39,913 nucleotides of DNA, from positions 1 through 39,913 of the forward strand of contig DATKDU010000497.1 of assembly GCA_035512595.1 (NCBI GenBank). The letters run 5' to 3'. Source of the DNA: DATKDU01 sp035512595 (GTDB lineage: Bacteria; Planctomycetota; Planctomycetia; Pirellulales; Pirellulaceae). Position 1 is the stretch's first letter. Each line of letters starts with the position of its first letter. Under the pieces are notes generated by a model. The model worked only from the letters and a program-made list of their open reading frames with translations, was not told the origin of the DNA and made no database searches. Positions 23,729 through 32,254 of the stretch are shown here, piece after piece. The position numbers were made by a program, and so were the translations under genes.

Positions 23729-23902
23729 ACAGCGACTCACCGATTCCCTTGACGCGATGGGTGCCGCCGATCTCCGTGCCGGCGGCGAACTTCCCCCCAT
23801 GATCGCGTTCTTCTAACCCCAGCGTAATCGAATGGCGTCGCGGTTGGCAATGACTTTTGGCGCGATGGGCGAAATTTTTTCCGCGCGTCGCGCCAGTTTG
23901 TA

Positions 23903-23954
23903 CGACGGCTCTTCCGAGCCGTCGAGGTGGAGGACGGCCCAGAAGGGCCCTTCC
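23903..23954. repeat. GACGGC-type palindrome, intergenic
   Basis: CGACGGCTC-TTCC-GAGCCGTCG (23903-23924) is a perfect 9-bp stem. It is followed by GGCCC-AGAA-GGGCC (23936-23949) inside an AGGACGGCCC/AGGAAGGGCCC-like imperfect palindrome. The first stem differs by a few bases from the one after recA (30326-30347), so the two are members of one family. It may also insulate transcription between the two - strand genes. Confidence 0.7.
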
Positions 23955-23958
23955 TATT

Positions 23959-26900
23959 TCACGGCGTGCGCGGCGCGAGCACGGCACTCGCATTGACCAG
24001 CGCGCCGCCACGCATCAGTTCCAGCGCCACCGACTGACCGGCATCCGACTCGGCCAGCGCCGCGCTGACGTCTTCCGTGCTGACGATCGGTTTGCCGCTC
24101 AGACGCACGAGCACGTCGCCGCGCATCACACCCGCCTTCGCGGCTGGTCCGTCGGCACTGGTGCTCGTGACTTCCAGGCCGGCGAGCGTCGGTTTTCCAC
24201 CGAGCCCCAGCGCCGGCTCGCTTCCGGCGGGCCACGCGCCGAAAATCTCTCCGCGCCGCATCCGCTCCAGATGCTCTTTGAGCTCGCCACCGCTGAGCCG
24301 CGTGAAAAGAAAGCCGCCGAACTGGCTCCGGCGAATGTGCAGGCCGACGATCTGACCGCGCGGGCTGACTAGCACGCCGCCGGGCGTGAACGACTCGGCG
24401 TCGGCATCGGTCCAGAGCGTCGTCCGGAAGAATCGCCGCAGCGACGCAACCATGAGCTGCGGCTGGGCGTCGGCCGCGGCATTCCCGGCGAAAACGAGCG
24501 CGGCGTAGGGCGCGTGAGGGTCCACCTCCTTGCGGGAGGAAATCTCGGCAACGGGCCACTTCCCCATGTCGCTGATCCTGGCCAGCCCCAGATCGAGCTC
24601 GCGGGATATGCCCAGCGAGCGTGCCTTGGCGGTCGTGCCGTCAGCCAGCCGGACCGTGAGATCCTGATGGGGAGCCCGCAGGAAGTGCCCCGCCGTGAGG
24701 ATCTCTCCCTGCTTGTGGATCATGCAGCCGGCGGCGATTTCGCCGCCGGGAAGCTGGAGCGTGACGAGCGTCGGGCGGATGCGGTCGGTCGATTGCTTCA
24801 GCAACTCCTCGCGGGCCTGTCGATTCGTCGCTTCGGCAGAGGGGGCCGCGGTGATCAGCTTGAAATCGTCGGGGCTACGGGCCAGATAGATGTGATCGAA
24901 CCAGGCCGTCTCGCCATCGGGGCAGGCCAGAGACAGGCTCGTCCAGTCGGCGGCGCCAAAGTCCGCGTACAGGTCGCGGGTCAGCACCACCCACTTGTCG
25001 GTCAGTGGCTCGTTCCAGATGCGGAGCGACTTTCCTAGGGTCGGCTCCCCCAAGCCGCCGTCGTATCGCGCCGGCTCGTTTCGCGCTATAGCGCTGCCCA
25101 GCGTAACCGCGATCCGCCCCGCTCCCTGCTTGCGGACGGCAAAACGGAGGAAGCGGTATTCCCCCCATTTGGGACGCTCGCGAATGGCGACCGGCGCACC
25201 TAGCGGCAGTTCGACCTGCTGCCCCGCCATGACGCAAAGCGAACGAGTGCCGTGGTGATGTGCGTTCTCGACGACCGCGCCGGCCAAAGAGGCGATGTTC
25301 ATCTCATCCTCGTACGCCCGATAGAGCGTTGGGAGCTGCGTCGTGACCTGGAACGTTCGCCAAGAAAGTGGAGCCGCGTTCGGAAGTGCTGACTGACGGA
25401 CCGAGACGCGAATCGTCGCGCCGCCGGGTCGCTGGTAGGGAGCGAGCGGAATGGCCAGCGGCCGCATCTCGTTCGGGTCGTCCTGCGCCGGCGGCGGTTC
25501 GTACTCGGCAACCGGCTCATCGCCGATGCGAACTTCGAGCTTCGGCGGCGCACCTTCCTTCCGGCGGAATGCCGACAATACGAGCCATTGGTCTGCCGGC
25601 TTCAGCGTGAAGGTTTTTTCGATGACGATGCCGCGGGTGGGGTGGCCCACGAAGGAGTCGAACGTGCCGGGTGGCGGCCGGTTTTCGTGGCGGAGGTAGG
25701 CGACTTGAAGACCGGGGGCGGATTCCGCCGGCTCGAGGCGGACGCTGGCGCCGCTCCAGGCGGCCAGGCGCTGATCGAGCCGCTGGTCGAGCTGCTTTTG
25801 GACCTCCGCCGGGTCGAGCTCCAGCAGCGGATCGAGCCAGTTGGCTGCGTCGCGAATGTCGAACGGGTCAGCGCCGGCCGGGCGGCCGTCGTGAGCCGGG
25901 TCGATTTCCAGGACGAGCTGCTTCTGCCCGGCAGCCGGACCGCCGAGCGGAATCGTGCCGAAGTTGGCCACGGTCGTCGAGCCGACCAGCAGCGGGCTTT
26001 CCCATAGTAAAGGAGTCGTCACCGCCGTCGCAAACAGGCGGCACTTGACGCAGCCGCCGGCTCCGCTGGTGCGGTCGATCGCCACGCTGCCGCGGAGCGA
26101 CTTGACGCCTTCGGGCAAATCGAACGACAACTCGCTGCGAGCCTGCGCGCCGATCCCCCAGCCGAACTCGTGCTCCGCGCTTTGCAACGGACCGCCGAAG
26201 ACGTTGCGGTTGGTCTGCGGCGGACGACCGCGGCCGGCCAAGAGCGACTGCGCCACGATTCGCGCCGGCGGCAAGCGGCTCAGCGGCACTTGATGCGCGG
26301 CGAAGGAGCGCCGCACGGCGACCTCGCGGCATGGGACCCACAGGATGTCGAGGCTCCAAGCCGGCTGAATGCCGTGGACCCAGCGTTCGCTTTCCTGCGG
26401 ATTGCCGTCGAACCGCGGGACGAAGCGGTCGAGGGAGGTCGTCGCGATCAGCCCGGACGCAGTTTCCAGTTGCAACAGCCGCGCAGAGCTTGTCGCACAC
26501 AAGCCCGCCAGCTCGTCGTAGTACGCCGGCCAGAAATCAACCTGGGGAAAATGGACTTCGGCCAGATCGCTCCAGGAGATTTTCTGGCTGCCGCTTTCCA
26601 AGAGCACGCTGACGAATCCGGGGCCGAAGCGCAGTGCCCGGTATTCAAACGAACGGCCGTCGCGGAAGAAAATCGTCCCCGGCTCGTAGGAGTGGTGCGA
26701 TCTCCGCTGCCAGACGACGCGCTTCAGCGCAGCGGTGACGACGCGAATGGTCGTTTCCGTGGGCTTGCCAGGGGGCGAGAGCTCAATGGCCGGCTCCACG
26801 ACCAGAAGCGGCGGCAGCGGATCGAACGGCACTTCCAGGCCGCTGCGAAAGTCCACAACCGTGCCGGGCAAGATGTCGCCCGTATGCGTCTCGACGAATT

Positions 26901-27168
26901 CGGTCGGCAATGCGGCCAGCGGCAGCGCCCGATCGCGGAGCCACTTGAGCGGATTGCCGGCGTCCAACAGGGGCTGGTTGTCGAGCCGCGGCTTGGCCTC
27001 GGCATTGTGCCAGTCCGCCAGCTTTTCGCCGGCGATGCGCTGGCCGTTGGCAAGCATGCCGGCATAGCGCTGCGGCCGCTGGGCATGGGCGGGTGCGATG
27101 ACGGCCAGCAGCAGGCCCGCCACGAGGAACAGCCGGCAGCCAATGAGAAAGGAATGCCGCGGGGACAT
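23959..27168 (-). CDS. Large secreted protein with NPCBM-like, HtrA-like (serine-less) and PDZ domains
   Basis: A 1069-residue protein with a good signal peptide (FLIGCRLFLVAGLLLAVIA, then PAHAQ). Residues about 345-460 resemble an NPCBM carbohydrate-binding module (WGIGAQARSELSFDLPEGV, then AIDRTSGAGG). From about 800 it has a trypsin/HtrA fold: ILTAGHFL (His828) and RELDLGLARI (Asp859). Where HtrA has GNSGGPLV it reads FTPGGVLV, so the nucleophile Ser is replaced by Pro929. A PDZ domain follows (LGLGGKPTLAGLEVTSTSAD, then GDVLVRLSGKPI). It is therefore probably a non-catalytic binding protein outside the cytoplasm. Its partner is unknown. The start at 27168 fits the signal peptide, but its ribosome-binding site is weak. 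Confidence 0.8.
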   Translation of the reverse strand: MSPRHSFLIGCRLFLVAGLLLAVIAPAHAQRPQRYAGMLANGQRIAGEKLADWHNAEAKPRLDNQPLLDAGNPLKWLRDRALPLAALPTEFVETHTGDILPGTVVDFRSGLEVPFDPLPPLLVVEPAIELSPPGKPTETTIRVVTAALKRVVWQRRSHHSYEPGTIFFRDGRSFEYRALRFGPGFVSVLLESGSQKISWSDLAEVHFPQVDFWPAYYDELAGLCATSSARLLQLETASGLIATTSLDRFVPRFDGNPQESERWVHGIQPAWSLDILWVPCREVAVRRSFAAHQVPLSRLPPARIVAQSLLAGRGRPPQTNRNVFGGPLQSAEHEFGWGIGAQARSELSFDLPEGVKSLRGSVAIDRTSGAGGCVKCRLFATAVTTPLLWESPLLVGSTTVANFGTIPLGGPAAGQKQLVLEIDPAHDGRPAGADPFDIRDAANWLDPLLELDPAEVQKQLDQRLDQRLAAWSGASVRLEPAESAPGLQVAYLRHENRPPPGTFDSFVGHPTRGIVIEKTFTLKPADQWLVLSAFRRKEGAPPKLEVRIGDEPVAEYEPPPAQDDPNEMRPLAIPLAPYQRPGGATIRVSVRQSALPNAAPLSWRTFQVTTQLPTLYRAYEDEMNIASLAGAVVENAHHHGTRSLCVMAGQQVELPLGAPVAIRERPKWGEYRFLRFAVRKQGAGRIAVTLGSAIARNEPARYDGGLGEPTLGKSLRIWNEPLTDKWVVLTRDLYADFGAADWTSLSLACPDGETAWFDHIYLARSPDDFKLITAAPSAEATNRQAREELLKQSTDRIRPTLVTLQLPGGEIAAGCMIHKQGEILTAGHFLRAPHQDLTVRLADGTTAKARSLGISRELDLGLARISDMGKWPVAEISSRKEVDPHAPYAALVFAGNAAADAQPQLMVASLRRFFRTTLWTDADAESFTPGGVLVSPRGQIVGLHIRRSQFGGFLFTRLSGGELKEHLERMRRGEIFGAWPAGSEPALGLGGKPTLAGLEVTSTSADGPAAKAGVMRGDVLVRLSGKPIVSTEDVSAALAESDAGQSVALELMRGGALVNASAVLAPRTP

Positions 27169-27330
27169 GTTCCGGTGTCTTGCGAGGCGGTGGGCAAAGA
27201 TGGGCGCAGGCGATTATAGCATGGCCGGCAGGGCATCGTCCGTTACGCCCTTCCTTGCAGCCAATTGGCGATGGCGGATAATGCGGGGCTGGCTTTCGTT
27301 GATCCAGCTTCTTCGCTTGAAAGGTTCGGC

Positions 27331-28233
27331 ATGTCGCTCCTGGTGGTTGGTTCGGTCGCGATCGATAGCGTTCAAACGCCCACGGCAGCCCGCGAGGGGG
27401 TTCTCGGCGGCTCGGCGGTTCATTTTTCGTACGCCGCCAGCTTTTTCGCCCCCGTGCGGCTGGTCGGAATCGTCGGCGACGATTGGCCCCCGGAACACAC
27501 GCGGCTTTTGGCGAGCCGCAATATCGACACGTCGGGGCTGAAGGTCGTTCCGGGTGGGAAGACCTTCTTCTGGAAGGGGAAATACGCCCCGAACATGAAC
27601 GACCGTGAGACGCTGGAGGTGCAGCTCAACGTCTTTGGCGACTATCACCCCGAGCTGCCGGAAACTTTTTGCCGCAGCGATTATCTGTTTCTCGCCAACG
27701 GCTCGCCGGTGACGCAGATGAGAACGCTCGAGCAGGTGACCGGTGCGAAACTGGTCGTCGCCGATACGATGGACCTGTGGATTCGCGAGCAGCACACCGA
27801 CCTGCTGGCGCTCTTCAAACGGCTCGACGGCCTGGTCCTCAACGACAGCGAAGCGCGGCTGCTGACGGGAAATGAAAACCTCGTCGCGGCGGGGCATCAA
27901 GTCCTCGCCATGGGTCCAAAGTTCGTGATCATCAAGAAAGGGGAACACGGCGCGATGTTCTTTGCCGAGCACGAAACTTACGTCCTGCCGGCCTTCCCCA
28001 CCGACCGCGTCGTCGATCCGACTGGCGCGGGGGACAGCTTTGCCGGCGGCATGATGGGCTACCTCGCTTCCCGCGGCGAGTTCGACCCGCGGACCCTCAA
28101 GGAAGCGATGGCCTACGGCATTGTCGTGGCCAGCTACACGGTGGAGGATTTTTCCTTGGACCGGCTCAAGCAAGTCGAGCGGCCGGATTTGGATTTCCGG
28201 CTACAGAGGTATCGGAAGATGCTGACGTTCTAG
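27331..28233 (+). CDS. PfkB-family sugar or nucleoside kinase
   Basis: About 300 residues, typical for ribokinase/PfkB enzymes. The N terminus MSLLVVGSVAIDSVQTP with a following GGSAVHFSYAASFF gives the first signature (substrate-binding Gly-Gly). VVDPTGAGDSFAGGMMGYLA holds the second signature with the catalytic Asp235 in GAGD. It transfers phosphate from ATP to a hydroxyl group of a sugar, nucleoside or similar substrate in the cytoplasm. The exact substrate cannot be read from the sequence. ATG 27331 has AAGG upstream and starts the conserved fold; an in-frame ATG at 27265 is less likely. The ThpR gene begins eight bases after its stop, so they are an operon. Confidence 0.9.
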   Translation: MSLLVVGSVAIDSVQTPTAAREGVLGGSAVHFSYAASFFAPVRLVGIVGDDWPPEHTRLLASRNIDTSGLKVVPGGKTFFWKGKYAPNMNDRETLEVQLNVFGDYHPELPETFCRSDYLFLANGSPVTQMRTLEQVTGAKLVVADTMDLWIREQHTDLLALFKRLDGLVLNDSEARLLTGNENLVAAGHQVLAMGPKFVIIKKGEHGAMFFAEHETYVLPAFPTDRVVDPTGAGDSFAGGMMGYLASRGEFDPRTLKEAMAYGIVVASYTVEDFSLDRLKQVERPDLDFRLQRYRKMLTF

Positions 28234-28241
28234 GAGAAGTC

Positions 28242-28820
28242 ATGCCCCGCCTTCGCACTTTCATCGCCGTAGAAATGGCCGGTTCGGTCCTGGCCAAGGC
28301 GCAGCAGCTCATCAAGGAATTGCAAACGTCGGGGGCCGAGGTGAACTGGGTCAGGCCGGCACAGATGCATCTGACGCTGAAGTTTCTCGGCGACGTGCCG
28401 GACGTCGAGACGCCCGATATTTGCCGCGTGGTCGCAGCCGCCGCCAAGACGGTCGAGCCGTTTGAAATCGTCTGCCGCGGGGTGGGGGCTTTTCCCGATA
28501 TTCACACTCCGCGGACGCTGTGGATGGGGTTCGGTCAGGGGGCGGAAGAGCTGATCGAACTGCAATCGGCCATCGACGACGCCCTCAAGAAAGAGATGGG
28601 GTACGGCCGCGAGCAGCGGCGGCTCCATCCCCATCTGACGCTGGGGCGCGTGAAGCGCTTTGACGAGACGACCCGGGCCAACCTGGAAGCGCTGCTGATC
28701 AAGCATGCCAATTTCGACGGCGATCTGACGGTAATCGAAGAAGCGGTGATCTTTGCCAGCTTCCTGGGCCGGGATGGACCGACCCACCAGCCCCTGGGAC
28801 ACGCGGGGCTGGCCGGCTGA
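28242..28820 (+). CDS. thpR: RNA 2',3'-cyclic phosphodiesterase (2H family)
   Basis: A 192-residue protein of the LigT/ThpR group. Both catalytic HxT motifs are present: MHLTLKFLG (His43, Thr45) and HPHLTLGRVKR (His131, Thr133). The N terminus LRTFIAVEM is the family start. It opens 2',3'-cyclic phosphate RNA ends to 2'-phosphates and can join tRNA halves in vitro; its physiological role is unsettled. GGAG stands just before the ATG. It lies eight bases after the PfkB kinase and upstream of recA, separated from the latter by a 373-base repeat-rich gap. Confidence 0.92.
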   Translation: MPRLRTFIAVEMAGSVLAKAQQLIKELQTSGAEVNWVRPAQMHLTLKFLGDVPDVETPDICRVVAAAAKTVEPFEIVCRGVGAFPDIHTPRTLWMGFGQGAEELIELQSAIDDALKKEMGYGREQRRLHPHLTLGRVKRFDETTRANLEALLIKHANFDGDLTVIEEAVIFASFLGRDGPTHQPLGHAGLAG

Positions 28821-28923
28821 AATGCCGCGTCTGGCTCTTTGTGAAAGCCGCCGGCAAACGATCCCCAAAAATTTTTCCAAATAGTGCTAAATCATTGTGA
28901 ATTAGCGAGTTACATTAACTGCC

Positions 28924-28964
28924 GCCGGGGATAATCCACCCGGCAGTGACCAAAGGTGTCACTG
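28924..28964. terminator. Two overlapping hairpins after thpR
   Basis: GCCGGG/CCCGGC (28924-28944) and CAGTGAC-CAAAGGT-GTCACTG (28944-28964) follow each other in the gap between thpR and recA. An A/T-rich stretch (28870-28920) precedes them. They could end thpR transcription or fold in the recA leader. There is no T-run directly after them. Confidence 0.35.
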
Positions 28965-29013
28965 GAGCGTGGATAACTACTAGCAAGCGGGGATTGACCG
29001 ACCTTTGTTCCAC

Positions 29014-29034
29014 TGTACATTGTGCCAATGTTCA
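29014..29034. promoter_or_regulatory. Candidate operator dyad upstream of recA
   Basis: TGTACATTG (29014-29022) and CAATGTTCA (29026-29034) match at 8 of 9 positions around TGC. It is centred 170 bases before the recA start. recA genes are usually controlled by LexA; I do not know the planctomycete SOS box, so this is only a candidate. Confidence 0.3.
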
Positions 29035-29060
29035 CAAACCGCAGTCCGGATCAGAGGCTC

Positions 29061-29119
29061 GTAGCCGAAGTCATAAGACTTCGGATGGCTCGCATCCGAA
29101 CTCTTGCGAGTTCGGCTAC
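29061..29119. repeat. 59-bp nested palindromic element upstream of recA
   Basis: GTAGCCGAA (29061-29069) and TTCGGCTAC (29111-29119) are perfect terminal inverted repeats. Inside are three further stems: CCGAAGTC-ATAA-GACTTCGG (29065-29084), TCGGATG-GCTCG-CATCCGA (29081-29099) and CCGAACTC-TTGC-GAGTTCGG (29096-29115). The arms overlap, so the element can fold as a clover-leaf or as a row of hairpins. It looks like a dispersed intergenic repeat, and a worn copy starts at 15003. Confidence 0.85.
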
Positions 29120-29181
29120 CGGCCGATTCGCCCCGTGCGTGCAGGCCGTCGCTTGCATCTCATCTTCAACTGCTGGATAAC

Positions 29182-29187
29182 AGGAGG
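29182..29187 (+). promoter_or_regulatory. Strong ribosome-binding site of recA
   Basis: AGGAGG ends six bases before ATG 29194. It fixes that start in preference to in-frame positions farther upstream, which would run through the 59-bp palindrome. Confidence 0.85.
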
Positions 29188-29193
29188 CTCCGC

Positions 29194-30315
29194 ATGGTCA
29201 CCGCAGAAAAGGCAAACGGTCGTATGGCTAAGAAAGAAAAAGAAAAATCCTCCCGGGCTGGCGCTGCTGACGGCTCCGCCAAGATGAACGCCCTGCTCGA
29301 GGACAACGCGTCGCTCCGCACGGCCCTCGCCCAAATCGAGAAGCAATTCGGCGAAGGGTCGATCATGCCCCTGGGGGGCGATCGCACGCTCGCCATCTCG
29401 GGCATTCCCACCGGCAGCCTGTCGCTGGACATCGCTCTGGGGGGTATGGGCATTCCCCGCGGACGGATCATCGAGATATTTGGCCCCGAATCGAGCGGCA
29501 AGACGACCCTGGCACTGCACGTCATTGCCCAGGCTCAGAAGCTCGGCGGCGTCGCCGCGATCATCGATGCCGAGCACGCCTTCGATCCCACCTGGGGGAA
29601 GAAGCTAGGCGTGCAGCTCGATACGCTGCTGGTCAGCCAGCCCAGCAGCGGCGAAGAAGCGATGCAGATCACCGAGATGCTGGTGAAATCCAACGCGGTG
29701 GACGTGATCGTCATCGACTCGGTCGCCGCCCTGGTTCCACGCCAGGAATTGGAAGGGGAAATTGGCGATACGCACGTCGGCTTGCAGGCACGACTGATGA
29801 GCCAGTCAATGCGGAAGCTGACCGGCGCCATCGCCAAGAGCAAGACGGCCGTCATCTTCATCAACCAGATCCGCGAAAAGATCGGCGTCTCCTACGGCAG
29901 TCCGGAAACGACCCCCGGCGGCCGGGCTCTCAAGTTCTATTCCTCCTGCCGGATCGACATCCGCCGCATCAACCAGCTCAAGGACGGCGAAGAGGTCGTC
30001 GGCCAGCGGGTGCGGGCCAAAGTGGTCAAGAACAAGGTCGCCCCGCCGTTCCGCCTGGCCGAGTTCGACATGCTGCACACCAACGGCATCAGCTACGAAG
30101 GGGACATCATCGACATGGGGGTCAACGAGAAGGTGATCATCCGCAGCGGCGCCTGGTTCAAGTACGGCGACGTGCATCTGGGACAAGGGAAGGAAAAGGC
30201 CCGCGCTTACCTCCTCGAAAATCCCAAGGTGACCGAGGAGATCCGCGAGAAGGTGCTGGCCAGCGGGATGCCGGCAATCACTGCGGTGGGGGAAGCGGAG
30301 AGTAGCGAGGAGTAA
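29194..30315 (+). CDS. recA: Recombinase RecA
   Basis: A 373-residue protein. It forms filaments on single-stranded DNA for homologous recombination and triggers LexA self-cleavage. [15 protein letters not shown] holds the Walker A motif (residues 97-104). [15 protein letters not shown] is Walker [21 protein letters not shown] covers the L2/Gln-switch region and AETTPGG-type residues follow (here [14 protein letters not shown]). The core is standard; a Lys-rich N-terminal extension of about 25-30 residues ([13 protein letters not shown]) makes it slightly longer than E. coli RecA. An internal ATG (29224) could give a shorter form. It is followed by a strong hairpin and seems to be its own transcription unit. 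Confidence 0.98.
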   Translation: MVTAEKANGRMAKKEKEKSSRAGAADGSAKMNALLEDNASLRTALAQIEKQFGEGSIMPLGGDRTLAISGIPTGSLSLDIALGGMGIPRGRIIEIFGPESSGKTTLALHVIAQAQKLGGVAAIIDAEHAFDPTWGKKLGVQLDTLLVSQPSSGEEAMQITEMLVKSNAVDVIVIDSVAALVPRQELEGEIGDTHVGLQARLMSQSMRKLTGAIAKSKTAVIFINQIREKIGVSYGSPETTPGGRALKFYSSCRIDIRRINQLKDGEEVVGQRVRAKVVKNKVAPPFRLAEFDMLHTNGISYEGDIIDMGVNEKVIIRSGAWFKYGDVHLGQGKEKARAYLLENPKVTEEIREKVLASGMPAITAVGEAESSEE

Positions 30316-30325
30316 TCCGAACGTA

Positions 30326-30374
30326 GGACGGCCCTTCCGGGCCGTCCAGCTTTTCGACGGCCTGGAACGGCCGT
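30326..30374 (+). terminator. Hairpin terminator after recA (GACGGCCC repeat family)
   Basis: GGACGGCCC-TTCC-GGGCCGTCC (30326-30347) is a perfect 9-bp stem followed by AGCTTTTC, a fair intrinsic terminator. A second stem, ACGGCC/GGCCGT (30357-30374), follows. The first stem belongs to the same palindrome family as 23903-23924, so a repeat seems to serve as the recA terminator. Confidence 0.65.
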
Positions 30375-30548
30375 GAATTCGGGTTCCCGGCCAGAAGTCT
30401 GGGACTTCGCTCCCCGTGCAGATTGACGACGCTGCCGCAGAATAGTAGCATCAATCTCACAGGGGTCCCTGCGGCGAAAAATCAGATTCATGCCACCTGG
30501 GAGCTTTCCAGGGGTCGGCACCTGCCGCGCCATCATTGGAGTTTAGTC

Positions 30549-32213
30549 ATGATCCACCCCGGCAATCGGCTGAAAGAACTGGTGCGCGTCACCCTGGTGG
30601 GGCTCGTTGGTCTTTCTTTGGGCGCCTGGGGAAAAACTGCCAGCGCATTTACGCCAGAGAGCCCGGAAGTTCGCGCCATGGTCGAAAGTGCCCTGGGGCC
30701 GATTGGCCGGTCACAGGATACCCGGCTGGGCGCCAAATGCCTGCGGGCGCTCTGCTTCCTTAAATACTACAAGCTGATCAAGAAGGATGCCGAGGCCAAA
30801 ACGGCACAGCCGATCATCGACGCGGTCAATGCCTGTGCCGGTGCCAAGGTGGAATCCGATACCGCCGACGTCCTCGGGGGCGTGAGCAATTACAGCCTGG
30901 GTATAGCCCTGATGTTCTTGTGCGAACACGACCCCGTGGGCAACCGGCAGCTCATCGAGAGGTACGTGGCCGAGTTGCTGAAACGGCAGAAACCGCACGG
31001 CGGCTGGGGCTATGCGGGCGAACCGTATGGGGATACGTCGCAAACGCAGTATGCCGTGCTGGGGATGTGGATGGCCCAGAAGGTGGCAAAGGTCCAAATT
31101 CCCCTCGAGGCGCAGGAGGCCTGTGCCGGCTGGCTGATGCGGACGCAGGCGCCCAGCGGCGGCTGGGGTTATCAGGGGAATGATCCGGGCGTCATGTCGC
31201 GCGTCGAGCAGTCGCCCATCACCCAGTCGCTTTCCGCGGCTGGATGCGGTTCGCTCTATATCCTGGCCGATCTGCTCCAGGTGACCGATTCAGCTTCCCA
31301 GCAGAAGGAACGTCCGGGGCCCTTCAAGCAGATTGAGGAAGTGGCCAAGAGTGGTCCTGCCAAGAAGGGACCTCTCACGCGCAAGCTCGAACCGGCGATG
31401 ATCAATTCCTATCTGGCGCTGGGGGACAGTTGGTTCCGCAACAACTACAAGATTGGCGCAGATAGCAACCATCTGCACTACGCGATGTATGCCCGCGAGC
31501 GGTACGAGAGCTTCAAAGACCTGGCCGCTGGCGAATGGACCAAAGAACCGCAGTGGTATAACGACGGGGTAAGGCTGCTGCAGAAGTCGCAACAGAAAGA
31601 CGGCTCCTGGCAAGGGCAGGACACGTCGGATATCGCCACGTCATTTGCCGTGCTGTTTCTCCTCCGCAGCACGCAGCGGATTCTCGATACGATTACAGAC
31701 TTAGGGTCCGGCGAACAGAGGGGGGGAATCGGGCTGCCCCCCAATGTGGAGGACCTCCAGGAGGATGGAAACGGCCGGATTGTGGACAAGAATTTTCAGG
31801 GGTCGATCGATCAGGTGTTGGCGATCCTGGCCAAGGGGGATAGCGCCGAGGTCCAGAACATCGTCGCGAACTCCAAGTCCCTGAAACTCGACGGCGATGT
31901 TACTCGCCGCGAGAGTCAAATCGAACAATTGCGCAAAGTCGTCTCCGCCGGGGAGCCGGAATCTCGCGTGGCGGCCGTGCAATTGATTGGCAAAGCACGC
32001 GGCCTGGCGAATGTGCCGACCTTGCTATTCGCGCTCACGGACCCGCACATCCCCGTGGTCATCGAAGCCGACCTGGCGCTGCGATTCGTCAGCCGCAAGA
32101 CCGAAGGAGTGGGGCTTCCTGCCGAACCCACGGGAGACGACATCAAGGCAGCTCGGGCGGCCTGGAAAGCCTGGTACCTGTCGGTGAAACCGGACGCGGA
32201 GCTGCTGGATTAG
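30549..32213 (+). CDS. Secreted squalene-cyclase/prenyltransferase-like alpha-toroid protein
   Basis: About 554 residues. A signal peptide (residues 1-33, LVRVTLVGLVGLSLGAWG, then KTASAF) precedes helical repeats with the QW-type motif of terpene cyclases and prenyltransferases: QKPHGGWGYAG, RTQAPSGGWGYQG and QQKDGSWQGQDTSDIATSF. The catalytic DxDD of squalene-hopene cyclase is not seen, so it is likely a binding scaffold rather than a cyclase. The C terminus (SRVAAVQLIGKARGLANVPT) looks like a HEAT-type repeat. ATG 30549 has GGAG eight bases before it. It heads a co-directional cluster with ExbB/ExbD genes and may be an extracytoplasmic part of that system. Confidence 0.8.
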   Translation: MIHPGNRLKELVRVTLVGLVGLSLGAWGKTASAFTPESPEVRAMVESALGPIGRSQDTRLGAKCLRALCFLKYYKLIKKDAEAKTAQPIIDAVNACAGAKVESDTADVLGGVSNYSLGIALMFLCEHDPVGNRQLIERYVAELLKRQKPHGGWGYAGEPYGDTSQTQYAVLGMWMAQKVAKVQIPLEAQEACAGWLMRTQAPSGGWGYQGNDPGVMSRVEQSPITQSLSAAGCGSLYILADLLQVTDSASQQKERPGPFKQIEEVAKSGPAKKGPLTRKLEPAMINSYLALGDSWFRNNYKIGADSNHLHYAMYARERYESFKDLAAGEWTKEPQWYNDGVRLLQKSQQKDGSWQGQDTSDIATSFAVLFLLRSTQRILDTITDLGSGEQRGGIGLPPNVEDLQEDGNGRIVDKNFQGSIDQVLAILAKGDSAEVQNIVANSKSLKLDGDVTRRESQIEQLRKVVSAGEPESRVAAVQLIGKARGLANVPTLLFALTDPHIPVVIEADLALRFVSRKTEGVGLPAEPTGDDIKAARAAWKAWYLSVKPDAELLD

Positions 32214-32254
32214 GTCGCCGAGCAATTCCTGTCCCTCAAGCAAAGTGCCTGACC

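Noticed and set aside
30549..32213. Functional squalene-hopene cyclase
   Set aside because: QW-like repeats are present, but the DxDD catalytic motif is not, and a signal peptide places it outside the cytoplasm.
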